Below are positions 36,550-46,456 of a stretch of 64,000 nt of DNA, piece by piece. Each line of letters starts with the position of its first letter. Within the stretch, counting starts at the first letter, position 1. This stretch comes from Laguncularia racemosa (taxonomy: Eukaryota > Streptophyta > Magnoliopsida > Myrtales > Combretaceae). Both the position numbers and the translations under genes were made by a program. The DNA lies in the NCBI GenBank assembly GCA_037954665.1, contig JBBMOL010000037.1, positions 2,404,501 through 2,468,500 on the forward strand. The letters are read 5' to 3'. The notes beneath the pieces were generated by a model, which saw nothing but the letters and a program-made list of their open reading frames with translations, was not told the DNA's origin and ran no database searches.

Positions 36550-37085
36550 TGATAGGAATCATATACCTATAGGACCTATCACCAGGGCAAGAGCCAAAAG
36601 ATTACAAAATTTAGTGATGATGGTCTTCTTTTAACAATTAGACCTCGAGGATATTTGTTTAGTATCTTCTTTTCCATTATATAATTGTTGTGCATTCTAG
36701 CAAGTACATTTGTTGGTTTTACAGGATGGTGAGTAAATTCATTAATGCTTAGTTTGTGAGATATTCATGGACCTACATAAATCAAAGAAGAACCGGTCCT
36801 ACATTGTTCCATGGAGGTGAAAGAAACCGGCCACTTATGAGGGTTTTATTTGTATTTTTCTTTTGATTAGAAATAAGCAAAATATGTTATTTTTACTTGT
36901 ATTTTCTTTTGTTAATTTTTCTTAATTAGAACAAGTATAAATACTTGTAAAGTAGGGTTTGTAAGGAGACTTTTGAACATTGGAAAATATGATTTTGTGC
37001 CATGGAAAGCTAGCCTTTCATGCAACCACTATTATCAATTTCATTGTTGAAATTGTGGTGAGTTTGGCTTGAGGATTATTGTGAG
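36550..37085 (+). repeat. 3' LTR of chromovirus-type element, left part
   Basis: Starts TGATAGGAATCATATACC after a short purine stretch (AAGGAGA, 36543-36549). The frame coming from integrase runs into the LTR and encodes DRNHIPIGPITRARAKRL. TATAAATA is at 36936-36943. It is cut at 37085 by the LARD; 37081-37085 (GTGAG) is the left copy of that element's target duplication. Confidence 0.88.
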
Positions 37086-37730
37086 TGATAAGTATAAATT
37101 AACACTTGTATTTTAGATGAATTCTATTTTTTTGTGTAATAAGTTGATATTATGTTGAAGAATTTTGATACTTAAAAGAGAAATATTTTAGTTTCAAGGA
37201 TGAGGACCACTATTTTGAGAAGAGATATCGACTTGGATTGAAATCGGAGAAGAATACACGAAGAAAATTGCTTTTTAGAAAAAACAGGGGAAGTACACGG
37301 GCGTGTATTGCCAAAGCACGGCCGTATGTCTGGCTTAAAAAAAAACCAACAGAAGGTTACACGGTTTAAGTACACGGCCGTGTATAACCATGGGCTGAGA
37401 CCGTGTATATAAAAAGAGTCGGCCGTTTCAAAAGATTTTAGGGTTTCATGCATATATATACTCTCATTTTTCCAGAAAAGAGTTGGGGGGGGGGGGGGGG
37501 GGGGGGTGTGCGAAAAGGAGTGTTCCAAAGAAGAGGCCGAGGAGGCCGAAGGGACGCAAAAGAGAGGCTGAAGGGATGAAAAAGAAGAAGACGACACCAG
37601 AGGGCTCATGCACAGGGGTTTTCTCTTTCTTTTTCATTCTGTTTCATTGAGTTGTATCTTGAAAATCATTAGTGGCTAGTTATTTCATACCTGAACCTTA
37701 CGAATTCTAATTGTCATGTAATATGGGATT
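37086..37730 (+). repeat. 5' LTR of LARD, left part
   Basis: Matches 50131-50775. It includes the CACGGCCGTGTA palindrome near 37375, a TATA box at 37406-37414, a run of 22 G (37485-37506) absent from the other LTR (8 G), and GAGGCCGAGGAGGCCGAA. It ends with GGATT (37726-37730), the Sirevirus target site. Confidence 0.9.
37406..37414 (+). promoter_or_regulatory. TATA box of LARD 5' LTR
   Basis: TATATAAAA preceded by GACCGTG. It is identical in the 3' LTR at 50452-50460. Confidence 0.65.
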
Positions 37731-39206
37731 TGTTGGTCCCAATTAGATTAATCAAGAGGGGGGGTGAATTGATTAATTACTTAAAGTTTCACTTTTTTTT
37801 TTCAAATCATTCAAAAACTCTTGACTAATAAAATCACGTGAATAACAATAATGAAGAACAATAATGTGCAGTAAACAAAATGAGTAGAGAAGAATAGAAT
37901 GCTCAGAGATTTATAGGGTTCCGCCTTGAGCGTCAGTCCTCTCTTCCAGCTCCACGCCAGGGTCCCGGTTGTCTATACCGGTTGTGTTTTACTATATCAA
38001 ACAAATTGAAAGGGTACAAAATAAGCCTTTTCAAGGCGAAGTCTCACTACTGAGTCTTTCTAGCTTCTTCACTAAGTTAATCACTCAAACTACAGTGATG
38101 AAACAACTATCAATTCTTTATACACGAAAGGAATTACAATAACAATGAGAAATATCATATTTCCTCTATACAATAGATCACATGTATATGTAAAGATTTT
38201 TTGCTAGAAGATGTATGAGCCTTTTCTTTTTCTTGTGTTTTTTTTTTTTTCCGTTAAAAGAACGTTTTCTCTCTTTTTTATTTAAATTAAACACTCCTTA
38301 TATGAAGAGAACATAACGGTTACTTTCCACGTGACAATCTTGAATTTATTTTTGAATTTTTGTAATTCAAAAATAAGTTGAATCTGTTGGAGAGGATCTG
38401 CACTCCATGATATTCTTAATGAGGATAAGCTTGGATAAATCAATTTGACCGAGATCTTCTTTGGATATATCTCTTGGATCAAGTTTGTTGAAGATATCTC
38501 TCACATTGTGGAACCATATCTTGATGTAACAATCATATTTCTTATCCTTATCTGTGTAACTGCTGGATCTCCCAAAATATAACACAATTATCTAGATTTA
38601 AATCTTGATAAAACTTGTAAATCTTATATGATCTCCTTTTATCATAAAATAAAATCTTTGAATAAAATCTTGTAAAACTTTATATAAATAAAAAACCCAT
38701 GATATAAAATCCAACTTTAGTAAAACACATCAAGTATATTACCCAAATATACTTGACACGTGGAGCTAGGCCTTGAAATTTATTAAAAACTATTGGTATA
38801 AAAATTAAAACGTAATCTGGAAAAATTCATAACAAACATGAAAGGTTCTGAAAGTGCTTTTGAAGCAAACCTGTTAACTGTTCTCCTGTTATGAAGGTTC
38901 TGAAAGTGCTTCTGAAACAAACCTGTCAACTGTTCTCCTATTGTAAAGGTTCTGAAAGTGCTTCTGAAAGATTATTACGAGAACTACAGATACACTACAC
39001 AACTTTCTGAAACACCTTCTGTCAGAACAAAAATAATAGATATAACACTTTTGAAGGTTCTGAACACAGCTTCTGTCTCCTTGTTCAATTTAGAAAAATT
39101 ACGAAAATTACGTACTACCTTCTGAAACAACTTCTGACAAGCTCAAACATACGTTACACATTATTCCTCTTTTGTTAACATCAAAACTAAATTAGAGAAC
39201 TTAACA
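37731..39206 (-). repeat. 3' LTR of Sirevirus A
   Basis: 1476 bp, pair of 46457-47930. Contains two and a half copies of a 52-bp tandem unit starting AAGGTTCTGAAAGTGCTT (38842-38971), followed by further CTTCTGA motifs. Confidence 0.95.
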
Positions 39207-39455
39207 TTCTCCCCCTTTTTGATGATAACAAAACACCATTAGATAAACATAATAGAAACAACTTTCATGTTTAAGCAAACATATATTCATATAACAGAGA
39301 AGCATCATAAACACAATAGAATCATTATAAACGCATTGATCATAAGCACAATAGTAAGCAGTATTGATCATAAACACATTGATCATAAGCACTCATAAGC
39401 ATAATAGAATCATTCTCCCCTTTTTGTTAACATCAAAAGGAATAACTCCCCCTTA
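39207..39455 (-). other. Polypurine tract and repeated PPT-like motifs of Sirevirus A
   Basis: The tract AAAAAGGGGGAGAA (minus-strand reading, 39207-39220) abuts the 3' LTR. Similar tracts recur at 39412-39425 and 39442-39453, the multiple-PPT pattern known for Sireviruses. The intervening sequence repeats TAAGCA/GATCATAA. Confidence 0.8.
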
Positions 39456-39522
39456 ATTGATGCATAAAAGATAAAAGAAGTCTTTTACAACTTGTTTTCA
39501 AAACAAAAAATTAAAATAAAAA

Positions 39523-40053
39523 CTAAGATTTTCTGGATCTTGTGACTCGAGAGGTAGAGGGAGTGGTGGAAGGTTTGGTAGAGGAAGGTTTTTCTGGTGA
39601 AGTATCCAAGTCGATGATATCTGCGCCAGAGCGAACATAATCTGGAAATTTGTTGGATAAGAACAGCTTGATTTCACCATGAAGACTTGTGACAGATTGG
39701 TATGTTTTATCTGTCTTGGAGTTCAAAGTCTTGAAGGAGTTAGTGACTGAATCTCCTATCTTCCTCACTTGAGAAACAAACTTGTCAAAAGCAATCACAT
39801 TGTTAGATAAATCTTGCTTGACTCTCGCACTAAACTCATTATAGAGAATTCTATAGTGATGGAGATCAGTAAGCATTTTCTCAGAATTTTTCTTGATATC
39901 AGAAATAATATCAGAAGTTTGTTTAACTTGTAACTCCATTGCTTCTAGTCTCCTAAGATCAGACCGTTGAAGAACTGAAACTTCATCTGTCAAAGCTGTC
40001 TTAACTAAATCTGATAGCTCATGCTTCAAAGCTTCTTGCATAACATTCTTCAT
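39523..40053 (-). CDS. Second env-region ORF of Sirevirus A: coiled-coil protein
   Basis: 176 codons, intact. Residues 1-130 are helical with heptad-like spacing (LRRLEAMELQVKQTSDI, then DLSNNVIAFDKFVSQVRKIG), which predicts a coiled coil. The C-terminal 35 residues are Ser/Thr/Pro-rich and end SRVTRSRKS. There is no signal peptide or membrane segment. Its ATG overlaps the stop of the preceding ORF as ATGA (40050-40053). It could be a coupled second product, or the tail of a single larger protein separated by a frameshift. A degenerate coiled-coil counterpart exists in Sirevirus B at about 58380-58560. Function unknown. Confidence 0.6.
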   Translation of the reverse strand: MKNVMQEALKHELSDLVKTALTDEVSVLQRSDLRRLEAMELQVKQTSDIISDIKKNSEKMLTDLHHYRILYNEFSARVKQDLSNNVIAFDKFVSQVRKIGDSVTNSFKTLNSKTDKTYQSVTSLHGEIKLFLSNKFPDYVRSGADIIDLDTSPEKPSSTKPSTTPSTSRVTRSRKS

Positions 40054-41247
40054 TTGTTCAGATCAACATTAGATATAGCTTCTTTTGTTCCACTCTTCCC
40101 AGCCTCATCAGCATATGGTTGCTTTCTATAATCTGTTCCAAACTCTGTTCTAGGTTCTGAACCTCCTTCTTGAACAAGTATTGAAGAAGTTACAAAAGGA
40201 ACAATTCTTTTCATATGCCTTTGATGGACAAAATGTGCACCATCATTCGCATACCACAAACAATCCTTAACAAAGATCGACATATGATGAAAAACTTCTT
40301 TACCTATCCTCTTTAACTTAATAGGTTCAGAAGAGCTAGTAGGAAAAACTATCCCTTTAAACACAAACAACAGCATGAGTACATTCCCAAATACCAAACT
40401 TTCTTTGGTTCTCCATATTTGATCAATGACTCTAGAAGCCATGTCCACATTCTTTCTATTAATCATCGCATAGATAATTTGAGCATGTTCTGTGGACATT
40501 GAAGTAGAACTGCCCTTCCTTGGACATATACATTCAACAATAATCTTGTGTATGATTCGAGGAAACAACTCGAAATCAATAACCATTGCTTCTTTTCCAT
40601 AATCCATTTGTAAGCCTCCACTTATAGCAGCAAACAGATCATTCCTAGGCATGTTTGTAATTTCTACATCATCATTTACATCATGTAAGTGTAGACATTT
40701 AATTACATCTGCCTTAGAAATTGTAATGTCTTGATCATATACCCTGGAAACTAAAACATTCCCTTCCGAAAGACTTAAATTTCCATAAAATTCTTTCACA
40801 CACTCGCCATAAACTAGAACTTGAGTAGAGTAAAGTTCCATGCATCCTATGGGTTCTAAAAGTTCATTCCAGTAAAATCCATTACTTGTAAAGAAATTAA
40901 AATCTACAAAACTACAAGAACACACCTCGTTTTTCTTCCTTCGAAGAGATTTTGAAATTGAGGGTTTCAAACTTGGTATATTCCTTTGTTTTATTTGCTT
41001 CTTGGCTGTGGTTTCTTGAGTAACCTTTTCTTTCCCTTTTGAAGATGATGCAACCCGTTTTTTTTTTGGAAAATTTCTTGGAACCAAAGATAGATTCGGA
41101 GTCAGGGGAACTCGGATTCTCCTCTATTGAAGGTTCTTGATGTTTTTCCGAAGAATTTGAAGATTCATCATGAATCACTAAAGGCTTGTTGGAGGATTTT
41201 GTTTTGAAGGATTTTTGTTTGAGACGTTCTGAAGATTTAGGTGCCAT
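40050..41247 (-). pseudogene. First env-region ORF of Sirevirus A: 'putative plant transposon protein' family
   Basis: Starts at ATG 41247 (MAPKSSERLKQKSFKTK), a Ser/Glu/Lys-rich N terminus. It then loses frame in an A-run (about 41057-41066) and continues as the 345-codon frame 41087-40050. The main domain (about 40900-40220) has YWNELLEPIGCMELYSTQV, VYGECVKEFYGNL, then FELFPRIIHKIIVECICP and MSTEHAQIIYAMI. I recognise this as the plant-specific 'putative plant transposon protein' domain found in retroelement-rich DNA. The position between RNase H and the 3' LTR is where Sireviruses keep an env-like gene, but no signal peptide or membrane anchor is visible, so calling it an envelope protein is not justified. 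Confidence 0.75.
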
Positions 41248-41415
41248 TGGAGTTGCAATGAGAGAGAAGGGAAAATAGAGAGAGAGAGAGAGCAGATTGC
41301 GAAGGAAAGAAAAAAAATTAAAGAAGGAAGGAAACGAATAAAGAAAAAAATATATTTATATACATTATATGAATAAAGACTTTCAAATGTTGAAGGTTTC
41401 GGGGGAAAAAAAAAT

Positions 41416-44400
41416 TCAAAAAGGGTTACAAATTCCTAATTCATTTATAATAAATTCAAAATTTACCTTTTCAAGAGGTTTAGTAGAAATATCTGCAAAT
41501 TGATTATCGGTTGGCACAAATTCAACATTTATATCTCCATTATGCACATGATCTCTAATAAAATGATGTCTAATTTCTATGTGCTTTGACCTAGAATGAT
41601 GCACTGGATTTTTTGTCAAATTTATTGCACTCGTGTTGTCACATTTAATTAGCACAGTTTTAAAATTTATTCCATAATCATTTAATTGTTGTTTTATCCA
41701 TAAAACTTGTGCACAGCAATTACCAATAGAAACATATTCAGCTTCAGCTGTAGATAGAGCAACAGAATTTTGTTTTTTAGAAGACTAAGAAATTAATTTA
41801 TCACCTAGGAATTGACAAGTACCAGATGTGCTTTTTCTATCAATTTTACAACCAGCATAATTTGCATCAGAATATCCTATTAACTCAAAATTTTGATTTT
41901 TAGGATACTAGATGCCCAAATTTGAAGTATTGACTAGGTATTTGAAAATTCGCTTTACAGTTGATAAATGAATTTCTGTTGGTGCAACTTGAAATCTAGC
42001 ACACAAACACACACTAAACAAAATATCAGGTCTTGATGCAGTCAAGTACAATAAAGAACCTATAAGAATCCTATAAAGTTTCTCACTTACCTTCTGTCCA
42101 TTTGAGTCAGAGTCTAACCTTGTTGAAGTACTCATAGGTGTTGTAACCTTTTTTGCAGCTATCATATCCAAATTTCTTCAATATTTGTTTTGTATATTTT
42201 TCTTGATGAACAAAGATTCCTTCTTTTGTTTGTTTTATTTGAAGCCCCAAAAAGAATGTCAATTCTCCCATCATTGACATTTCAAATTCTGCCTGCACTG
42301 TCTCAGCAAATTCTTGACACAACAATTCTTTAGTAGATCCAAAGATAATATCATCCACATATATTTGTACAACCAAGATATCATTATCAAAAGTTTTCAA
42401 GAATAAAGTAGTGTCAACTTTTCCTCTATGAAAACCTTTAGAGATAAAAAACATACTCAATCTTTCATACTAAGCTCTTGGAGCTTGTTTCAAACCATAT
42501 AGTGCTTTATTTAATTTAAAAACATAGTCTGATTTGAAAGGATCTTCAAAACCAGGTGGTTGTTCTACATAAAATTCTTCTTTTATAAAACCATTTAAAA
42601 ATGCACTTTTTACATCCATTTGAAAAACTTTAAAATCCTTATAAGATGCATATATAAGCATCAGCCATATTGCTTCTAGTCTAGCAACAGGTGCATATGT
42701 TTCATCAAAATCTATTCCTTCTTCTTGTGAATAACCTTTAGCTACTAATCTTGCTTTATTTCTTATAATTTTTCCGTCTTCATCTAATATATTTTTAAAC
42801 AGCCATTTAGTTCCAATTATAGACTTTCCTCTAGGTCTAGGAACTAAATTCCATACATTGTTTATTTGAAATTGATTTAATTCTTCTTGCATAGAGATAA
42901 TCCAATTATCATCATTTAAAGCTTCTTCCATATTACTAGGTTCAATTTCGGATAACAACACAAAATGATTTTCAAGATTTTGTAAATTAGCTCTTGTTTT
43001 AACCCCAGATTGAACATTACCTATTATTTGATCAGAAGGATATGCAGACTTATACCTCCAAGCTTTAGAAGCCTCTTGTTCAGATCTTATACCTTCTGAA
43101 GTACCTTCTGTATTTGCCTCTGAAATAGGTTCTGGACGACCAGATCCTCGAGTGTTAACAACAGGTGCTTCTGACTTAGGTTCTGAACTAACTTCTGCTT
43201 TAGAATTGGAGTCCTTTTCTTCATTAGAATCAACATCCTTTAAATCCTCAATAAATTTAACATTTATTGATTCTTTAATAGTTTTTGACGATTTATTGAA
43301 AACATGATAAGCACGACTATTTAGAGAATATCCTAAGAAAATAGCTTCTTCAGATCTTTCATCAAACTTACCAAGGTTGAGAGGATTCTTTTTCACAAAG
43401 CATTTAGATCCAAAAATATGAAAATATGAAACGTTAGGTTTCTTACCTCAAAATATCTCATAAGCAGTCTTTGATGTCATAGGTCGAATGAAAACTCTAT
43501 TGATGATATAGCAAGCTGTAGAAATTGCTTCTGCCTAAAAATACTTAGCAATTCCACTTTCATTTAACATAGACCTAGTCATCTCTTGTAAAGTTTTATT
43601 CTTGCGTTCCACTACTCCATTTTGTTGAGGAGTGTATGGAGCTGAGAAATTATGAGATATACCATGTTCTTCACAAAAATATAAAAAACTTGCATTTTGA
43701 AATTCTGTTCCATGATCAGTTCGAAGACTAATGATGGAAACTCCCTTTTCATTTTGTATTTGTTTTGCAATTTTTTTAAAAGAATCAAAGGTATCTCTTT
43801 TGTGTTGCAAGAATATAACCCAAGTGTATCTTGAAAAATCATCAACAATAACAAGTCCATATTTGCTTCCACCCATGCTTAAGACTCTAGTAGGTCCAAA
43901 AAGATCTAGATGCAATAATTCAAGTGGTCTCTTAGTTGAAATTACATTTTTACTTTTATGAGAGACAGAAACCATTTTATTCTTTAAGCAAGTATCACGT
44001 TTCACATCTTGTTTAATATTTATCTTAGGTAATCCTTTAATAATATCCTTTTTAGATAATTTTTCTAAATGATTAAAATTAACATGTCCTAGTTGTTTAT
44101 GCCAAGCAAAAACATGATCATTCAAAGAAATTAAACAACAGACATTATCGATTTCAGCTGGTTTTATGAGATAGATATTTCTTTTCCTAATTCCTTTAAA
44201 TAATCTTTCATCATTCTCATTAAAAGCATAGCACTTGTCTTGATCAAAAATCATTCTATATCCTTTATCACATAACTGACTAATACTAAGTAGATTATGT
44301 TTTAAACCTTGCATAAGATATACATTTTCAACGAGAAAAGTAGGCATACCAATCGTTCCAGTGGCAATTATTTTACCTCTACTATCATCTCCAAACTTTA

Positions 44401-44596
44401 CATACCCTTTTTCTTCCCAAGTTATGCTATTGAACAATGAAGCATCTCCAGTCATATGTCTAGAACATCCACTATCCAAATACCATGTTCCTTTTATTTT
44501 AGCTTCATGTTCCTATACAAATAAAAAGAATTCAGTCCTTTTAGGAACCCAAGCGAGTTTGGGCCCTTTAAAAGATAAGCTCATTTGATTTCTTCA
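41416..44596 (-). pseudogene. Pol of Sirevirus A: protease, integrase, RT, RNase H
   Basis: One frame over most of its length, in the same frame as gag. Protease: WYLDSGCSRHMTGD. Integrase zinc domain: WHKQLGHVN with a downstream Cys pair now CLKNK, so the second pair is damaged. Integrase core: LHLDLFGPTRV, SLRTDHGTEF and NGVVERKNKTLQE, with Asp-Asp-Glu kept. [34 protein letters not shown], and YVDDIIFGS (about 42345-42371), intact. RNase H: YSDANYAGC, STAEAEY and CDNTSAI, catalytic residues kept. Lesions: TGA 44594-44596 and TAG 44513-44515 near the gag junction; TAG 43535-43537, TGA 43448-43450, TAG 42470-42472, TAG 41908-41910 and TAG 41785-41787 at Trp codons; a frameshift near 42165. 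It ends with TGA after GICNPF. Confidence 0.93.
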
Positions 44597-46414
44597 ATTT
44601 ACTTGTTGACTACTGAGCTTATTTCTCTTATAATAGCAAAATTTCTCAATATGACCAAATTTATTACAAAAGAAACATGCATAAGAATTAACATTCCTAT
44701 ACCTGTCATTTACCTGTTTCTTGAAATTCTGGTTTGTATAACTTCTGTTATACCTTCTAGTATTGCTTCTGTAGTACCCATTGTGTGGATACTTCTTGTC
44801 AAAATAACTTCTGCAAAAGTCTCTGGTATTTCCTCTTTTAACATTATTTATATTCGAAATGTACTTTTTGCTGTTGGATTCATCACTTAAAACTTGTTTA
44901 GCCTTAACAAAGACTGTATTTTGATTCAATTTTGAACTCGAACTATGCTCATATCCTAATCCATGTTTTTCATTTGAGACTCTTTGTGAAGAAATTAACA
45001 TGGTCAATTTCTTGTCACTTTCATCAAATTTCTTAAAGGTAGTTTTCAATGACTTAGATAGATCATCAATTTTTTCCTGCATGTCACTTGTTTCTACTTC
45101 AAGTAGATGATTTTCTATTCTTAATTTTTCAATACTCACATGCATGGATTCATTTTCTTGTTTCAGGATATCATTTTCATCCGCAAGTAAAGTATTTGTT
45201 TGCTTTACTGCTTCCTTTTCATTCTTAAGAGCTTTTATTTCATTTTCATACCTAGCTAATTGTGTAACGGCCCTTTTTAGTGCCTTTAATAGCTTACTCT
45301 TTTCTACTAGCATGTTAGTATCAGTTACATCTTCATCAGATTCAGAGTGTACCTCAGAACTAGCCATTAGACAAAGATTTGCCTCATCCTCTTCTTCTTC
45401 TGAATCTTCTGAATTTATTTCTATGTCCTCTAAATCACTCCACGTTGCTAGCATTGCACGACTTTTCTTTTTATAATTTTCCATTTTCTTGATCAGTGTT
45501 GGACATTCATATTTGCTATGTCCTGGCCTTTTGCATTCATAACATTGAATCTCCCTTTTCTCTTTCTTCTTTTCTTTCTCCTTGTAAGCTTTTCCTGCAT
45601 CATTATGCTTATATTCAATACTTTTCTTGAACACATTAAACTTCTTACCTCTTTGCTTCTTGAGCAGCCTGTTGAGTCTGCGTGCTAGAAGACCGATGTC
45701 CTCTTCTTTCTCATCGTCGCTATCATCCGTTTCAGTTTCATTTTGCTTTATTTCCTTGACTTTAAACGTAATTCCTTTGGTACCGTCTTCTCCTCTTTGC
45801 GTGGTCTTTATGTGTGACTCATATGCCATGAGCTTTTCTCTCAATTGACTGAGAGTTAGCTTGTTTAGGTCTTGAGCTTCCTCTATAGCAGTTTTCTTTG
45901 CATCCCAAGATGGTGGCAATATCCTCAGCATTTTCCTCACAAGATCTGGATCTGGAAGTTTCTTTCCAAGTGATGCAAGCTCATTTGTAATAGCTGTAAA
46001 CCTGTTAAAAGCATCTTTGACATCTTCATTGGACTTAAACTTAAATAATTCATACTGTTGAATTAAAGCATTTATCTTGGTTTCCTTGATGGTATCAGTC
46101 CCTTCATATGTATCGGATAGGATATCCCAAATCTCATTTGCACTTGCACACGATGATATTAAATAAAACTTTGATGGAGCAATAGTAGTCAGTAATAAAT
46201 TTTTCGCTTTGTTGTTCTTCTCGATAATTTTCTTCTCCGAATCTGACAAGGTCGAATTTCCGTTCAAGGTGATCACATTGTCTCCAAGTGAAATGACCTG
46301 CCATGAATCATAATCATTAGCTTTAATGTAAGTTTCCATACAAATCTTCCAGTATGAGAAGTTTGAGCCATCGAAGTAAGGAGCTCGATTAATTGCAACA
46401 TTATTTTCAGCCAT
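44594..46414 (-). CDS. Gag of Sirevirus A
   Basis: 606 codons, uninterrupted. It forms the cytoplasmic virus-like particle. It opens with APYFDGSNFSYWKICMETYI, the Copia gag (UBN2/DUF4219-type) N terminus, followed by the capsid-like helical domain (EIWDILSDTYEGT, then MLRILPPSWDAKKTAIEEA). A basic linker precedes the first zinc knuckle CYECKRPGHSKYECP (about residues 290-304). A Glu/Asp-rich segment and a long coiled coil (about residues 380-480) follow. A second knuckle, CFFCNKFGHIEKFCYYKRN, is at the C terminus. A second knuckle and a long coiled-coil extension fit the large Sirevirus gag. The stop may itself be a mutated Trp codon, since pol continues in frame. Confidence 0.9.
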   Translation of the reverse strand: MAENNVAINRAPYFDGSNFSYWKICMETYIKANDYDSWQVISLGDNVITLNGNSTLSDSEKKIIEKNNKAKNLLLTTIAPSKFYLISSCASANEIWDILSDTYEGTDTIKETKINALIQQYELFKFKSNEDVKDAFNRFTAITNELASLGKKLPDPDLVRKMLRILPPSWDAKKTAIEEAQDLNKLTLSQLREKLMAYESHIKTTQRGEDGTKGITFKVKEIKQNETETDDSDDEKEEDIGLLARRLNRLLKKQRGKKFNVFKKSIEYKHNDAGKAYKEKEKKKEKREIQCYECKRPGHSKYECPTLIKKMENYKKKSRAMLATWSDLEDIEINSEDSEEEEDEANLCLMASSEVHSESDEDVTDTNMLVEKSKLLKALKRAVTQLARYENEIKALKNEKEAVKQTNTLLADENDILKQENESMHVSIEKLRIENHLLEVETSDMQEKIDDLSKSLKTTFKKFDESDKKLTMLISSQRVSNEKHGLGYEHSSSSKLNQNTVFVKAKQVLSDESNSKKYISNINNVKRGNTRDFCRSYFDKKYPHNGYYRSNTRRYNRSYTNQNFKKQVNDRYRNVNSYACFFCNKFGHIEKFCYYKRNKLSSQQVN

Positions 46415-46436
46415 TTTAGATCACTCAAAATAGATG

Positions 46437-46454
46437 AGTCCTGCTTTGATACCA
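46437..46454 (-). other. Primer binding site of Sirevirus A (tRNA-iMet)
   Basis: Minus-strand TGGTATCAAAGCAGGACT, two bases after the 5' LTR end at 46457. Confidence 0.85.
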
Positions 46455-46456
46455 AT

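Noticed and set aside
37172..37609. 145-codon minus-strand ORF, with a similar one at 50380-50661
   Set aside because: It spans the G run and the promoter and leader of the LARD LTR on the antisense strand. The two LTR versions differ by frame-changing indels, so there is no coding constraint.
39523..41247. True viral envelope gene
   Set aside because: No signal peptide, cleavage site or membrane anchor can be seen; homology is to a plant transposon-associated domain and a coiled coil.
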